From Annona cherimola (taxonomy: Eukaryota; Streptophyta; Magnoliopsida; Magnoliales; Annonaceae), in the NCBI GenBank assembly GCA_030490835.1, contig CM059977.1, positions 19,635,335-19,699,334 on the forward strand: a stretch of 64,000 bases of DNA, written 5' to 3'. Below the pieces are notes generated by a model. That model did no database searches. It worked only from the letters and a program-made list of their open reading frames with translations, and was not told where the DNA came from. The position numbers and the translations under genes are program-made. This document shows, piece by piece, positions 46,440 through 56,632 of this stretch. How positions within the stretch are numbered: position 1 is the first letter of the stretch; each line of letters starts with the position of its first letter.

Positions 46440-46637
46440 CATAGCCACAGGTGGGTGAACATCAGTGTAGACCAAGAACTTCACGAAGCTCTGCTGGTGG
46501 AATCTGTACCCGATGATCGCGTCCAAAACGTCGAAGATGCCTCGCGGGAGCCTGCGTTTCCCTACTCTGCTCCACCATTGCACGTCATGCACACACTCTT
46601 GTCCATTTATCAGTGAAACTATAAAGATAAATATCAA
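46440..46637 (-). pseudogene. Short coding-like minus-strand segment, unidentified
   Basis: The minus frame spanning 46254-46637 has a compact, GC-richer part reading GKRRLPRGIFDVLDAIIGYR then FHQQSFVKFLVYTDVHPPVA. The 'FVKF-VY' phrase faintly recalls the C-terminal domain of plant polyphenol oxidases, but the acidic residues expected around it are missing. The frame then enters AT-rich, intron-like sequence. It may be an exon remnant. I would not name it, and the resemblance could be chance. Confidence 0.2.
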
Positions 46638-47459
46638 TTAATGTTGGTTTGATGGCTCAAAATGTATAGATTGATCAAAACATCTTGTGGGAACAAAATT
46701 AATCTTGCTTTTGGTCGTTGGTTATTTCTGTTCGTGAGCAGTTATTTTATGCGAATGAACTTTCAGCATTATCAATGAAATTTATCATTGTATTGTTATT
46801 TCTCGGGGGGAGCCAATGGTGCCGAACATGAACTGCGATTGGCTGCCAGAGTATCGTGTAACTCCCAATACCGGTTTTGCCGGGAAGTCAATAAGTCAAA
46901 CGCGATTCACATTGCCTACAACACGTGTCGCTCCTGAACCTTTTGACTTGCGGGGTAGCCTTTCCAGCAATGACTCTACCTGCATCCGAATCCTCCGTTT
47001 TATTGTTGGATGATCCGAACCATAGAATCTTTGAACTCGATGTGGCCTGAGACACCTATGATTCTATATTGAAGAGAATCGCATCGAAAAAGCTAAATTA
47101 CAGAGATCATGAAATGGCGCAATTTGATACCAATCAAGAGGGAATTCAGTGGAGAACGAGGACAACAACCCACAACAGCCTGTGAAATTGGCCCATCGAT
47201 ACCCGCGCATAAGGATTAAAAAGCACGAGCCATGCCATAACCGGTCAGGATAGGCCCCGGCACAGCCCTTTATTAATGGTCGCTCTAACAGATGTTTGTC
47301 TTAAATGGTTGGTTGAATATCTTTTGTGGAAATCAGTTTCAGCCGTCCAAAGAATGTACGCCTGATCGGACGGTTCACATTTGTACAATCCACCCATCGT
47401 GCAACTTGAATACAACGGTGGTTTCAATGTTTTTCACATATAAATTTTAAATTGTGGTG
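46638..47459. other. Intergenic upstream of the PLATZ gene
   Basis: Moderate GC, no supported gene. The 65-codon frame at 46816-47013 lacks features. Distal promoter elements of the PLATZ gene may lie here but cannot be identified by eye. Confidence 0.45.
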
Positions 47460-47884
47460 ATACAAAAGCCAACGGCGGCGTACACCGGGCTGAGGAAGAA
47501 ATGATGATAGCAAGCCTCAAGAAAGGAGAAGCTTTCGAGATTCCAATGTGCAGGGAGCACAGAGAAGCTGATGGTGGTTGGGCCCACAAAGCGAACGATG
47601 AGGATTGAGGATGAGTGGGAAGAGCTGCTGAGGGGTTTAAAATCCTGGGGCGAGTATGAAGTCCGCGGTTGGAGTAAAAAAGAAAATAGGTCGGTTCCTT
47701 GCAATCAACGCATCTTTTGGTTCGGGTTCGGAGCCAGGCTCGGCTTGCGACTTCGATCGGATAAGAACGACCCAACTCCTCCACGCTACAAGACCCTCCA
47801 CCACAGCCTCCCTGCTCTTTCTAAACTCCTCTCTCTCTCTCTCTCTCTCTAGCAAAGCAGTTTCTTTCTTTGAGACTGGTGGAA
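47460..47884 (+). promoter_or_regulatory. Proximal promoter and 5' leader of the PLATZ gene, with (CT)n tract
   Basis: The sequence becomes GC-richer and pyrimidine-rich toward the ATG. A CT microsatellite of about 11 repeats (47828-47850) sits 34 bases before the start codon, a common feature of plant core promoters and leaders. AT-rich 'cacatataaattttaaatt' at about 47436-47454 could serve as a TATA region. Overlapping frames on both strands (up to 116 codons) are not supported as genes. Confidence 0.5.
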
Positions 47885-50065
47885 ATGGCGATCGATCAAG
47901 AGCCCACCTTCAAAGAGCTCAAGCTGAAGAACCGGAGGATCATGGTATGAAGTCAATCGTAGCCTTTTTTTTTTATATAGCTCTTCGATTTCGGTTTGGG
48001 TGTTGGGTATTCACTGGATTTTTGAATGGCAGGGAGCTGGGGGTCCTGACGACGAGGACGACAACATGTGGCCACCGTGGTTGCGGCCGCTGCTCCAGAC
48101 CAGCTTCTTCGTTCAATGCAAGTTCCATGCGGATTCTCACAAGTCGGAGTGCAATATGTATTGCTTGGATTGCGTCAATGGAAGCCTTTGCTCCTTCTGT
48201 CTTGCATACCACAAAGACCATCGCACAATCCAGGTTCGATGCTTCCTTCAGCTGTTTCAGGTTTTTGGTTCGGATTCTTTGTTTGACGGGTTTCTGCATT
48301 TGGCTGGGATATGGGTGTGCTGGTCTTGGCATTCCAGATATTCGGTTTGATGGTTTTGACGTTTGATCTGTTGGTTTTTTGATCGTTTGTTCATCATTTT
48401 GGATTTTGAGTTTGCAGTCGGCTTTTGACTTTCTGCATTTAGTTTGATGACTTTTCTCCGTCTTTACCCCTGTTTTTTGGTGAATTTGGGGTGCTATCTT
48501 TGCTGGTTTATTGCATTTCGGTCTATAATAGTTTTGATCATTTTATTAATAAGTTGTGAGTTGGGTGATTGTTTTCTATTGAATTTTGATCATTCTTTTT
48601 TTGGGTTTTGCGATTTTGTTTTCCGTGTCTGCGGTTCTGTTTGGCTGTTATCGCTTTTGATCCGCTGAGGATTTCATGTCTTGTACTTAACTTGCTTGGG
48701 TTTCTGGTCATTGCATATGCGTTTCTTCCATTTTGTGGCAATGCCCATTTGCTTTGGTGGCTGTTTCCCTCAGGGTCTTTTCTTTTGCTCACCTACCTGG
48801 GCCATGCTTCTCGGTTTTCAATGGACTTTTGGGTTATGATCAAATGCATGGACTTGTATTTGGAATGATGCATTCTTGGAATTTTAGTGGTCTGATTTTG
48901 TGGATAAAATCCACCATTGAGCATCTATGATTTGATCTGGAGTTGAATGACTATCGCCCGTTGTGTTTTTTGGTTTTTGGGTTTGATGGGGTTTTATTTC
49001 TGGCAATTGCAGATACGCAGGTCGTCCTACCATGATGTGATTAGGGTGTCTGAGATCCAAAAGGTGCTGGACATATCAGGTGTGCAGACCTATGTCATTA
49101 ACAGTGCTAGGGTGGTTTTCCTGAACGAGAGGCCCCAACCGAGGCCTGGGAAGGGCGTGACCAACACGTGTGCTGTCTGCGAGAGGAGCTTGCTAGATTC
49201 CTTCACATTCTGTTCTCTGGGCTGCAAGGTATTTCGTCTCTTTGAAAATTCCTTTCTTTGGTTTTCTCATTGCAAGTCCGTTCATTATGGTAGAGGGGAA
49301 GTTGGAATTTGTACCCTTGAGAGATTTCCATTCATCGAAGAATCCAATTCCCCCCTCAGCTCGTGGCAATTTGGCAGGGATTTAAAAAAGGCGAGAACAT
49401 TCGCTGCTCTAAATAGCGGTTTCTATCCTGGTTTTCTTTTGGTTTTTTCCCCTGCCTGTCTGGGAAGTCACTTTGTCAGTGTTTTATATTTTCCCAAAAG
49501 ATGGTCCTCCGAATTCCTTTTTTGCTTCGATTTGTACAGATTTTTTTCTTCAATTTATGAACAAAAACAGAGGAATCTGTCCATCACCAAAATTTCTCAA
49601 ACGGAAATTACAGATTTTTGGTTTTTTTGGGCTCCAGACACAAAAATTCCCAAACTTTTCCTCTCACCCATATGGAAGAATATTTGGAGATCATCAGAGT
49701 GCAGTCTGAACTCCCTACATCCCCAGTTCTTAAATTCTGGTGACGAATACGAAAAATCAGAGGACAATTGGCGAATGCGTATATTCTGATCTATGTTTGT
49801 ATCTCCTCCATTTTTTCAGATGGCTGGAACATCTAAGAATTGGAGCAAAAAGAAGAGCTGGAACATCAAGAACAAGCTGCTGGCAGCCGCATCCACGTCG
49901 AATGCATCCGATTCGGAGGAGTCTTCGAGCAGCAGCCATGGGAAGACGGTCCAGAGCTTCACGCCTTCAACGCCGCCGCCGACGGTCACCAACTTCCGGA
50001 CTGCCAAGAGGAGGAAGGGAATCCCGCACAGAGCTCCGTTGGGAGGTCTGACCCTTGAATACTAG
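47885..50065 (+). CDS. PLATZ-family zinc-binding transcription factor
   Basis: Four exons (47885-47944, 48033-48233, 49013-49228, 49820-50065) join in phase 0 at GT-AG sites to give 240 aa. The PLATZ zinc ligands are all present: C49-x2-H52-x11-C64-x2-C67-x5-C73-x2-C76-x3-H80-x2-H83, then C140-x2-C143-x10-C154-x3-C158. The N-terminus ([17 protein letters not shown]) and C-terminal [13 protein letters not shown] (222-234, basic, likely nuclear targeting) are typical of the family. A Ser-rich low-complexity stretch covers 184-198. PLATZ proteins bind A/T-rich DNA and mostly repress; maize and rice members act in endosperm Pol III transcription and grain size. The start is the ATG before [11 protein letters not shown]; no better upstream ATG is in frame. 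Which family member it is cannot be told from sequence alone. Confidence 0.95.
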
Positions 50066-50450
50066 CAGCAGCCGCACACTAACTGCGTACGCACTTGATG
50101 CTCCGTGTATACCGTTGCTCCCGCTTTTCGGCGCCCGCGCTTCACGCGGAGGCCGGCGTTGGAAAGTCCGGTGTATAGACAAGAAGAAAGGGTTAGAAGA
50201 TAATTAAGAAGGATGTTGAAGGCCTAGAAAGCAAAATTTTAGATTGGGGGTTAGAAAGTGCAAAACAGGTTTAGTAAGGATGAAAAGTAGAAATACGTAT
50301 AAAGTCTTTTTTTGCAGTATATATAGGTGGCTAAATGTAAATACGAAAGTATAGGGGTGGAAATGTAAAGAAAGATGTTTATGTGTTTGGCATGAAAAAT
50401 AAAAGACCGTCTAGGTGGTCTGTATAGAATAATTTGGCTTTTTTCTTTTT
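50066..50450 (+). terminator. Probable 3' UTR of the PLATZ gene
   Basis: Follows the TAG at 50063-50065. A-rich stretches at 50340-50405, including 'gcatgaaaaataaaag', are candidate polyadenylation signals before the T run at 50447. The cleavage site is not determinable. Confidence 0.4.
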
Positions 50451-51200
50451 TTTTTTAAATATGTGGTCGTGGTTGATGGCTTCTGGCGGGGCCCACAAGA
50501 AATGCCGGCCTTTGGGTTTTCGAGTGGCTCTTGTGGCCCCACGCAACCAATCAGGTCCTGTCGCTAGCGGTGGCCAATTTTTTTGCTACCTTGATCCAAT
50601 TTAAGCGATTTACGTGGGCGCATGTGTGTCCGTCCGCTGTCTGGTGTGCTGCTGAAGCATGGACAAACCAAGCAAAGCTTTTATTATGAATTTATGATGG
50701 GAGAAGATGAGCGCCAAGGACGAGCTGACGACGGAGGGAGGAGCTGGAGCGGCCGGCCGTGCGTGCGTTTGTTGCGGTAGAGAGCAGTAGATAGTAGAGT
50801 GTGGGGGAGTAGAGAGACGGTGGAAGGAAGAAGTAAGGACAGGTGTCCGATAGGCGTGGCGTGGGGGCGTGGGTCCGTTTGTCCATCCATCCGTCAGCTC
50901 TCAGCCGCCTTTGGGACTCCCAGACGATTCTCATGACAAGTACCCTCCCACGTATCTCCATGCCAGACTGCAGGAAAAGGAATTTTCATCCGCCCAAAAA
51001 AGATTAATAGCATCCAAACTCCAAAGGAAGGAAGAGAAAAGTAAAGTAAAAAAAGGTAAAAACACGTGCCGAGTCCATGTTCAGCGTACCCGGTTCTCCC
51101 CTCCATGTGTCCGTCTAATCGCACGTGCGGCCTGCATCCCTCGCACGTGATCACGAACCTTTGGCAGTAAGCACAAGCTGCACAGTACACGTTGCAGGCT
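50451..51200. other. Intergenic, no gene
   Basis: GC-moderate DNA with overlapping frames on both strands around 50690-51240, none with a domain. The absence of splice-bounded coding structure argues against a gene. Confidence 0.5.
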
Positions 51201-51209
51201 CCATAAAAT

Positions 51210-51588
51210 GGACCCGGGAGCAGGCAACACTGCCTGCTCCACACCTATTTTTTTTAATTTTTTTTTTAAAATTTTCATATAAACTTGTTAGCCCAAATAT
51301 ATTTAACTTCTGTATAAATTTTTGGAGATTTTTAAATATTTATTTTTGATTTTTGAAAATTAGTGGCATTTTAGTAATTTAAAATTAAATTACTAAAATG
51401 CCACTGATTTTTAAAAATAAAAAATAAATATGTAAAATACTCCAAAAATGGTAAAAATTTATACACATGTTAAATACATCTATATCAACATTTTTATGTG
51501 AAATTTTTTTTAAAAAAATAAAAAAAATAGGTATGTGCACCCGGGAGCTGGCAACGCTGACTGCTCCCAGGTGTAGGAGATCGCGCTC
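51210..51588. mobile_element. Palindromic MITE (CCCGGGAGC-arm variant), 379 bp
   Basis: Flanked by the 9-bp repeat ccataaaat at 51201-51209 and 51589-51597. The left arm has 'gacccgggagcaggcaacac' and the right 'cacccgggagctggcaacgc', each with an inner hairpin to 'tgctcc'. Inner halves are complementary: 'tagtggcattttagtaattt' on the left versus 'aaattactaaaatgccact' on the right, folding near 51388. The core matches the elements at 34558 and 5350, but the arms have diverged to a CCCGGGAGC type. Confidence 0.85.
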
Positions 51589-51597
51589 CCATAAAAT

Positions 51598-53119
51598 ACA
51601 CGTCACTTCTCAAGGGAAAAAATGAATTTAATAAATTAGACTGCGCGATTCAACGCCGTTGGTTAAAAGAAACATGTAGGACTAGGAGTGGCCATTTGGT
51701 TCCGCCGTAATTCATCATGATGCTTGTGTTTTGAACGAATCCAAAAAATAACATAACTCTTGTTATTTTTAAATATTATTCATTTCATCGAAATTAATTT
51801 TGATAGAGAACTGGTGGATTATATTAATGGAAACTCCTAAAATAAATATAATTCTAGTTTTTTAATGCATTAGGAAACTATAGGAGAGTAGGAAGAGTTT
51901 CATTTTTACAATGTGGTCTTCCCACTTAAATGAGTTACTCAATGAAATTTAGACTTTGTGTAATAAAGACATGCCTCAAAAAAACCATTAATCATTTAGT
52001 GAGTTATTAAATGAAATCTAGACTTTTATAATAGAAAACTCAGCAAAAAAAATCATTAGTAAAGCTAGTAAAAAATTTAAACATGATTAATAACATAAAA
52101 AAGTACACCAAATATTATTCCATGACAACCTATTGATAACTTCGAGCTTATTCTCAGAACTATTTTTCTTGTTCTAAAAAAATGTCGTCTTTTTTTATTT
52201 TTATTTTTTATACAACTTTCTTAATTTTCATAGAATTTTTCGTCCCCAAAACATAACAAGATTTTTTTTCATCCTACTCCTTTTTCTTCTTTGTCAAATC
52301 CAAGTTGTGAAATGGTTAATGGATGGTGAGGCCTATGATGGAGGCAATTTTCAATTTCTACTAGGCTTGTTCAAGATAAGTAGGTGAGAAAGAAAGAAAT
52401 AATTAAAATGGAATGAGATTTTTCACTCAAAATTTTTGATTTCCAAAAATCTTTTTTTTTTTTTTTCCATTTTCAATGCAGCACAACCTTGTTTTTTCAA
52501 AATCTAACATTAATTTCTTCATTCATAATATAAAATTTCCCATCCCAATACCGGATAACATTTTTGATTCCATCGTAATCTCATTCCACCGTTCTAAACC
52601 GCCAATATTACAAAATATAATCATTGAGTCCGACCTAATCGAAACTTTATCGAGTCTATTTTTTTTAAAAGTATGCTTGTAAAGTTATTTTCTAACTCAA
52701 GGAGTAATAATATTGCACAATGCATTGGTAAACGCTTGTAGGATTCCATACCATAATTAAAGCAGAGAGTGCCAAAAAAATACTGAACAAAAATGGGAAT
52801 TCAGGTACGGCATATAATCATACCCAGATTATTGCTCTCACCAATTGTTCTGTGTATGGGTCATGTAGGGAAAAATGGCCAGTTTGAAAAAGAAACTCCA
52901 ACAGCTTGTATTCATTGCAAATGTTTTTTAGACCACTTGATGAGTGTACCAGCCTGGAACTACGTATGGTCTTCTACAAGGGCCCACCCAATCAGTGGTT
53001 TGGTCCACCTCTAATTCCAACTCTGCTAAAAGGCCAGATGGATGTCCTCCATTGAAATTAGGGCCCCTTATAAATTTTAAATACTATCCCTAATAGAGGG
53101 CTATATATATTCTAGTTAT
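51598..53119. other. Intergenic, no gene
   Basis: About 1.5 kb, AT-rich. Frames at 52476-52682 and 52793-53014 have no domain. A T run lies at 52451-52466. Confidence 0.5.
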
Positions 53120-53158
53120 TAGCGAGATGATTAATGAACTTTTAGTGGTGTGTATCAT

Positions 53159-53375
53159 TTTTTCGATTGGGATTTATACAACATGATAACTAATATTACA
53201 ACGAGTACATTCATAACTGTCACAATACGGATGAAATTTCTCTTTAAACCCCCTACACTAGAGGGAATTGTAAAATCCTTACCAACTTAGGACACCAAGG
53301 TGGGTGGATCGGTGATTCAAACCCGCACCTTTTGCATTAAGTGGCGACGAATTTACCATGACCGCCATGGCAGTT
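53159..53375 (-). mobile_element. tRNA-derived SINE, 217 bp, antisense
   Basis: Flanked by the 11-bp repeat gtgtgtatcat at 53148-53158 and 53376-53386. Reading the minus strand, the head (near 53370) has an A-box-like 'tgccatggcggtcatgg' and, about 45 bases on, a B-box-like 'gggtttgaatcacc'. It ends in a short A tail (T run at 53159-53163 on +). The uninterrupted site is preserved in the second copy of the surrounding duplication near 54206. Confidence 0.75.
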
Positions 53376-53456
53376 GTGTGTATCATCTTGATACTACATG
53401 GACTCGTCTATTCCATAATTTTCATTATCTTTGAATACACATAAAAGGCTTGAACG

Positions 53457-53686
53457 CCTCTAGATAATACCACCGACGCACACAAGAGCGGTCAGGTGTT
53501 CGAAATGTGATGGCGTGGTGGCAGCATAGTCTCATTGATATTTCATAGGAGTACCTACCGTAGATGAAAAATAGGGATATTGGTATATATTTATTAGAAT
53601 GTTATCTAAAAAAATTATAAGAATGTCTTAGAGTTTGTTTGTAATACAAGTTAAAATGATTGTAGAATACATACCTATAAAAAAAA
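53457..53686 (+). mobile_element. SINE-like retroposon, 230 bp, with A tail
   Basis: Flanked by a 16-bp direct repeat with one mismatch, ataaaaggcttgaacg (53441-53456) and ataagaggcttgaacg (53687-53702). It ends in an A run at 53679-53686, and near its head has 'gtgttcgaaatgtg', a weak B-box-like phrase. The insertion interrupts the duplicated segment, which is continuous in copy 2. Confidence 0.7.
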
Positions 53687-53756
53687 ATAAGAGGCTTGAA
53701 CGAAAATCCCTATATGCTAACAAGTGTAACATTGTAATATGACATACTCTATTAAA

Positions 53757-54081
53757 AAGGTTAATTTGCAAATATAACCCACTTAAGTTTGGTCATAATT
53801 GTAAATATATCCATATAGTTTTATATATGTAAATTACCTAAGTATATTTGCAAAAACTAAATGTACGCACTTAATTTTTAAAATTACGGACATACCCACA
53901 TAGTTTACACATCTTTACAAATATACTCGTACCATAATGATACAGTTATGATGTCATAACAGCATGAGTATATTTGTAATTATGGTTAAACTATGTGTGA
54001 GTTATTTGTAATTTTTTAAAATATGTAGGTATATTTTCAATTATAGACAAACTAAATAGGTATATTAGCAAATCGCCTTTA
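53757..54081. mobile_element. MITE-like palindromic element, about 325 bp
   Basis: The left end 'aaaggttaatttgcaaatata' and the reverse complement of the right end 'aaaggcgatttgctaatata' form an imperfect terminal inverted repeat. Inner sequence alternates 'aattgtaaatatatcc' with its complement. Target duplication not established. Confidence 0.55.
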
Positions 54082-54326
54082 AAAAATTTAGAACGCTACT
54101 AGATAAAAATGTGTGCCATTTGAATCTTTTTTGTGATCTTACAACTTTTATCGATAACGATTAATTTCACACAAAACACCCACTTAGATGATTAATGAGC
54201 CTTTAGTGATGTGTATCATCTTGATACTACATGGATGAGTCTATTTTATAATTTTCATTATCTTTAAATACACATAAGAGGCTTGGACAAAAACCTCCAT
54301 ATGCTGACAAGTGTAATTTTGTAATA

Positions 54327-56012
54327 TGACTTAAATACTCCTGTATTTAACAATGTTATTAAAATCAGACCGGACCGGCCGGTCCGACCGGGAATCGGTC
54401 GCAAGTCCGGTTCGATTCACTACGGTTCGATTCAATAGCCAAAAACCGCCCGAACCGGTAAACCAGCGGTCGAACCGAAAGACCGGTTCAACCGGTCGGA
54501 TAATAAACTAATAATAAATATATTTTTTAAAAAAAATGAATGGAAGGATCGATCGAGTAGCCGACGCCCGACGCCCGACGCCCTCTTTCTTCCCCCTGCT
54601 TGGAAACCCTAGCCACTGCGGCGCTGCCTCGCCCGTGCGCCTGCCAGCTGTCCTCGTCGCCGTCCGCGTCCGCAGCATCGTCTTCCTCGCCGTCTCTGCC
54701 GCTGGTCGCTCCGGTCGCCGAATCGCCGTTGTCGTCTCGCCGTCGCCGTCTCTCCGGTTAGCAGCGAAACTGCAAAACAACATATTCAAATTTCAATGCT
54801 TTAATGTTTAATCTTGATTTAACAAATTTTAAAATGTTTAGTATTCTGTATTCTTAGTTTTAAAAAATTAAAAGACAAAAAATCAAAATAAAAATATAAA
54901 ATACCAAATATATTTTAAAAATCACCAGATTTCACAATCCATGATGTTTTAGACATTGCAAATATAACTTATAAATATATACACATATTAAATAATTTTA
55001 TTAAATTAATTTTACACTTTGTTATTCTTTGTATTTACATTTTAACCTAAGTACATATTGCAATCCTAGCTCAAGGTGTAAATTTAATAATATCGCTAAC
55101 GAATTAATAAATTAACTATAGTTAATAAAATATTATAATTAATTAAATGATATCGCATCTTGCGTAAATAACTAAATATTTCATACAAGAATGTGTGTTT
55201 GCATGTTTGTAGACTTTTAAAATTTTATGTTTGGTGGGAATGATGTGTTGTTAGATTTTTAAAATGTTATATTTGGTTGAAATGAAGTATTTATATACTT
55301 TTAAAATCTATGTTTGATGAGAATGATGCATTTAATGGTTTATAAACTTCTAAATTTTCATTTTTTGCTAAACATAAGAGATATTCTTAATTTTCATATT
55401 ATTATAGGTTATTTAATTATTCAAATTTTCAACACTTACTGATTTGTTTTATTTCTGATTTTTTCAGGTATGTTTATATCAATTCATCAAGGTACCAAGA
55501 TAAAGAGGAAGAATTCAATAACCAACAACCAAGCAACAACGGTTATAGCTTATTATAAGTTTAAGTCTTTCAGGTCAGTTAATGTAGTTAATTTTTTAAA
55601 ACTTGTTATTAATTTTTTTCATGCATGTTTTGTTCTTATATTGTGGTCCTTAAAATCCAACATATATATTTAGGATTTTAAAAATATAAGTTTATCAATA
55701 TATTTATTTAAAATTTTAAAAAAATTAATATTTATGATGTCATAAATATGTTATGCTGACGTCACCGGTTCGAACCGGTTTGATTAACCGGTCGAACCGG
55801 TTCAAACCAGACCAGTTCCTTTACCGATTCAATCACCGGTTCGGTTCGGACAACATTGGTATTTAAAAATCTTAAATAATATATACACATATTTAAAAAT
55901 TGTAAAACTTGATTTATAAATTAAAAATAATTGCATTAACATGTTTATAAAGAAACTTTTTAAAAATATATGTTTTTGGACCGATTTGAAATTGCAGGAT
56001 TTCAAACCGGTT
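54327..56012. mobile_element. CCGGTC-arm palindromic MITE remnant split by a hAT element
   Basis: The bases just left of the hAT element, 'atgacttaaatactcctg', and those to its right, 'gtatttaaaaatcttaaata', then 'taaattaaaaataattgcattaacatgtttata', match the right half of the MITE at 9800 continuously once the insertion is removed. The right arm ends in worn 'gatttcaaaccggttcg'. The left half of this MITE is missing. Confidence 0.7.
54351..55858. mobile_element. Non-autonomous hAT-type element, 1508 bp, with GC-rich internal block
   Basis: Exact 8-bp target duplication gtatttaa at 54343-54350 and 55859-55866. The left end starts caatgttattaaaatcag and the reverse complement of the right end caatgttgtccgaaccg, so TIRs share about 9 bases. 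Both subterminal regions are packed with 'accggtt/aaccggt' motifs, as expected for hAT transposase binding. An internal GC-rich block at about 54555-54770 has a 92-codon open frame (54536-54811) rich in Ala, Arg, Val and Ser. It could be leader or exon sequence of a parental autonomous element, or captured host DNA. No DDE/hAT dimerisation domain is encoded. Confidence 0.85.
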
Positions 56013-56324
56013 CGAAAAAGTCAATGCTCTTTTGAAAAATATACCAATTTTGTGGCTTAACTGAAGGTATTCTTGCAAAATCAACTTTTATAGGATAAAA
56101 ATTGCAACATTATAAAAAAGATGAGGAGCTTATGCCTATAAACCTGAAAATATTTTAAAATTTTTAATTGTTCCATTCAAAATTTTTTTCCTACCATTGT
56201 GGTAGCATTAGCAATCTCAAATTTTAGGTTAATTTTTATTTGAAAAATGTGTGCAATGTGCATTGCAAAGTTAGTGATCATATCAAAACACCAAACCAAT
56301 TCTCTTAATTAGGTTCCTAAAATG

Positions 56325-56632
56325 GGGGAATAGTTTTATGCACCTAGTGAATTTAGGCTCGATGCATCCGGGTGCATTTAACAAATTTTTTAATTTTTTT
56401 CAAACTTTTTTCATACAATGGTTAATCTAAGTATATTTAACAAGTGTAAAAATTACTAAAAATACAACTTATTTTTAAAATTCAAAAAATTTATAAATCT
56501 CCAAAAATGGTAAAAATTGATACATATGTTAAATATAGTTAGATCAATAATTGTGAAAAAATAATTTTCAAAATAATTTTAAAAATAGGTATTTGGATAT
56601 GGGTGCATCGAGTGCATATGATCGGGACCTCC
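56325..56632. mobile_element. Palindromic MITE copy (GCACCCGGGTGC-arm type), worn
   Basis: Left arm 'gctcgatgcatccgggtgca', right arm 'gatatgggtgcatcgagtgc'. Inner halves 'atggttaatctaagtatatt' and 'aatatagttagatcaataat' are complementary, and the core has 'ccaaaaatggtaaaaattga'. No exact target duplication was found. Confidence 0.6.

Larger units (their letters stand above)
53120..54345. repeat. Segmental duplication; copy 1 split by two SINEs, copy 2 intact
   Basis: Copy 2 (about 54186-54345) reads continuously from 'gatgattaatgagcctttag' through 'gtgtatcatcttgatactac', 'ttcattatctttaaatacac', 'gaggcttggac' and 'atgctgacaagtgtaatttt' to 'gtaatatgac'. Copy 1 has the same order in three blocks: 53127-53158, 53376-53456 and 53687-53746. 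Each gap is exactly a SINE with its own target duplication. Between the copies lies a MITE-like element (53757-54081). Confidence 0.8.

Noticed and set aside
47434..47784. 116-codon minus-strand frame upstream of the PLATZ gene
   Set aside because: Overlaps the promoter/leader and two other frames; no domain.
48947..49789. 280-codon open frame
   Set aside because: It is PLATZ exon 3 (49013-49228) read through into intron 3; the splice sites and the following exon show it is not a separate protein.
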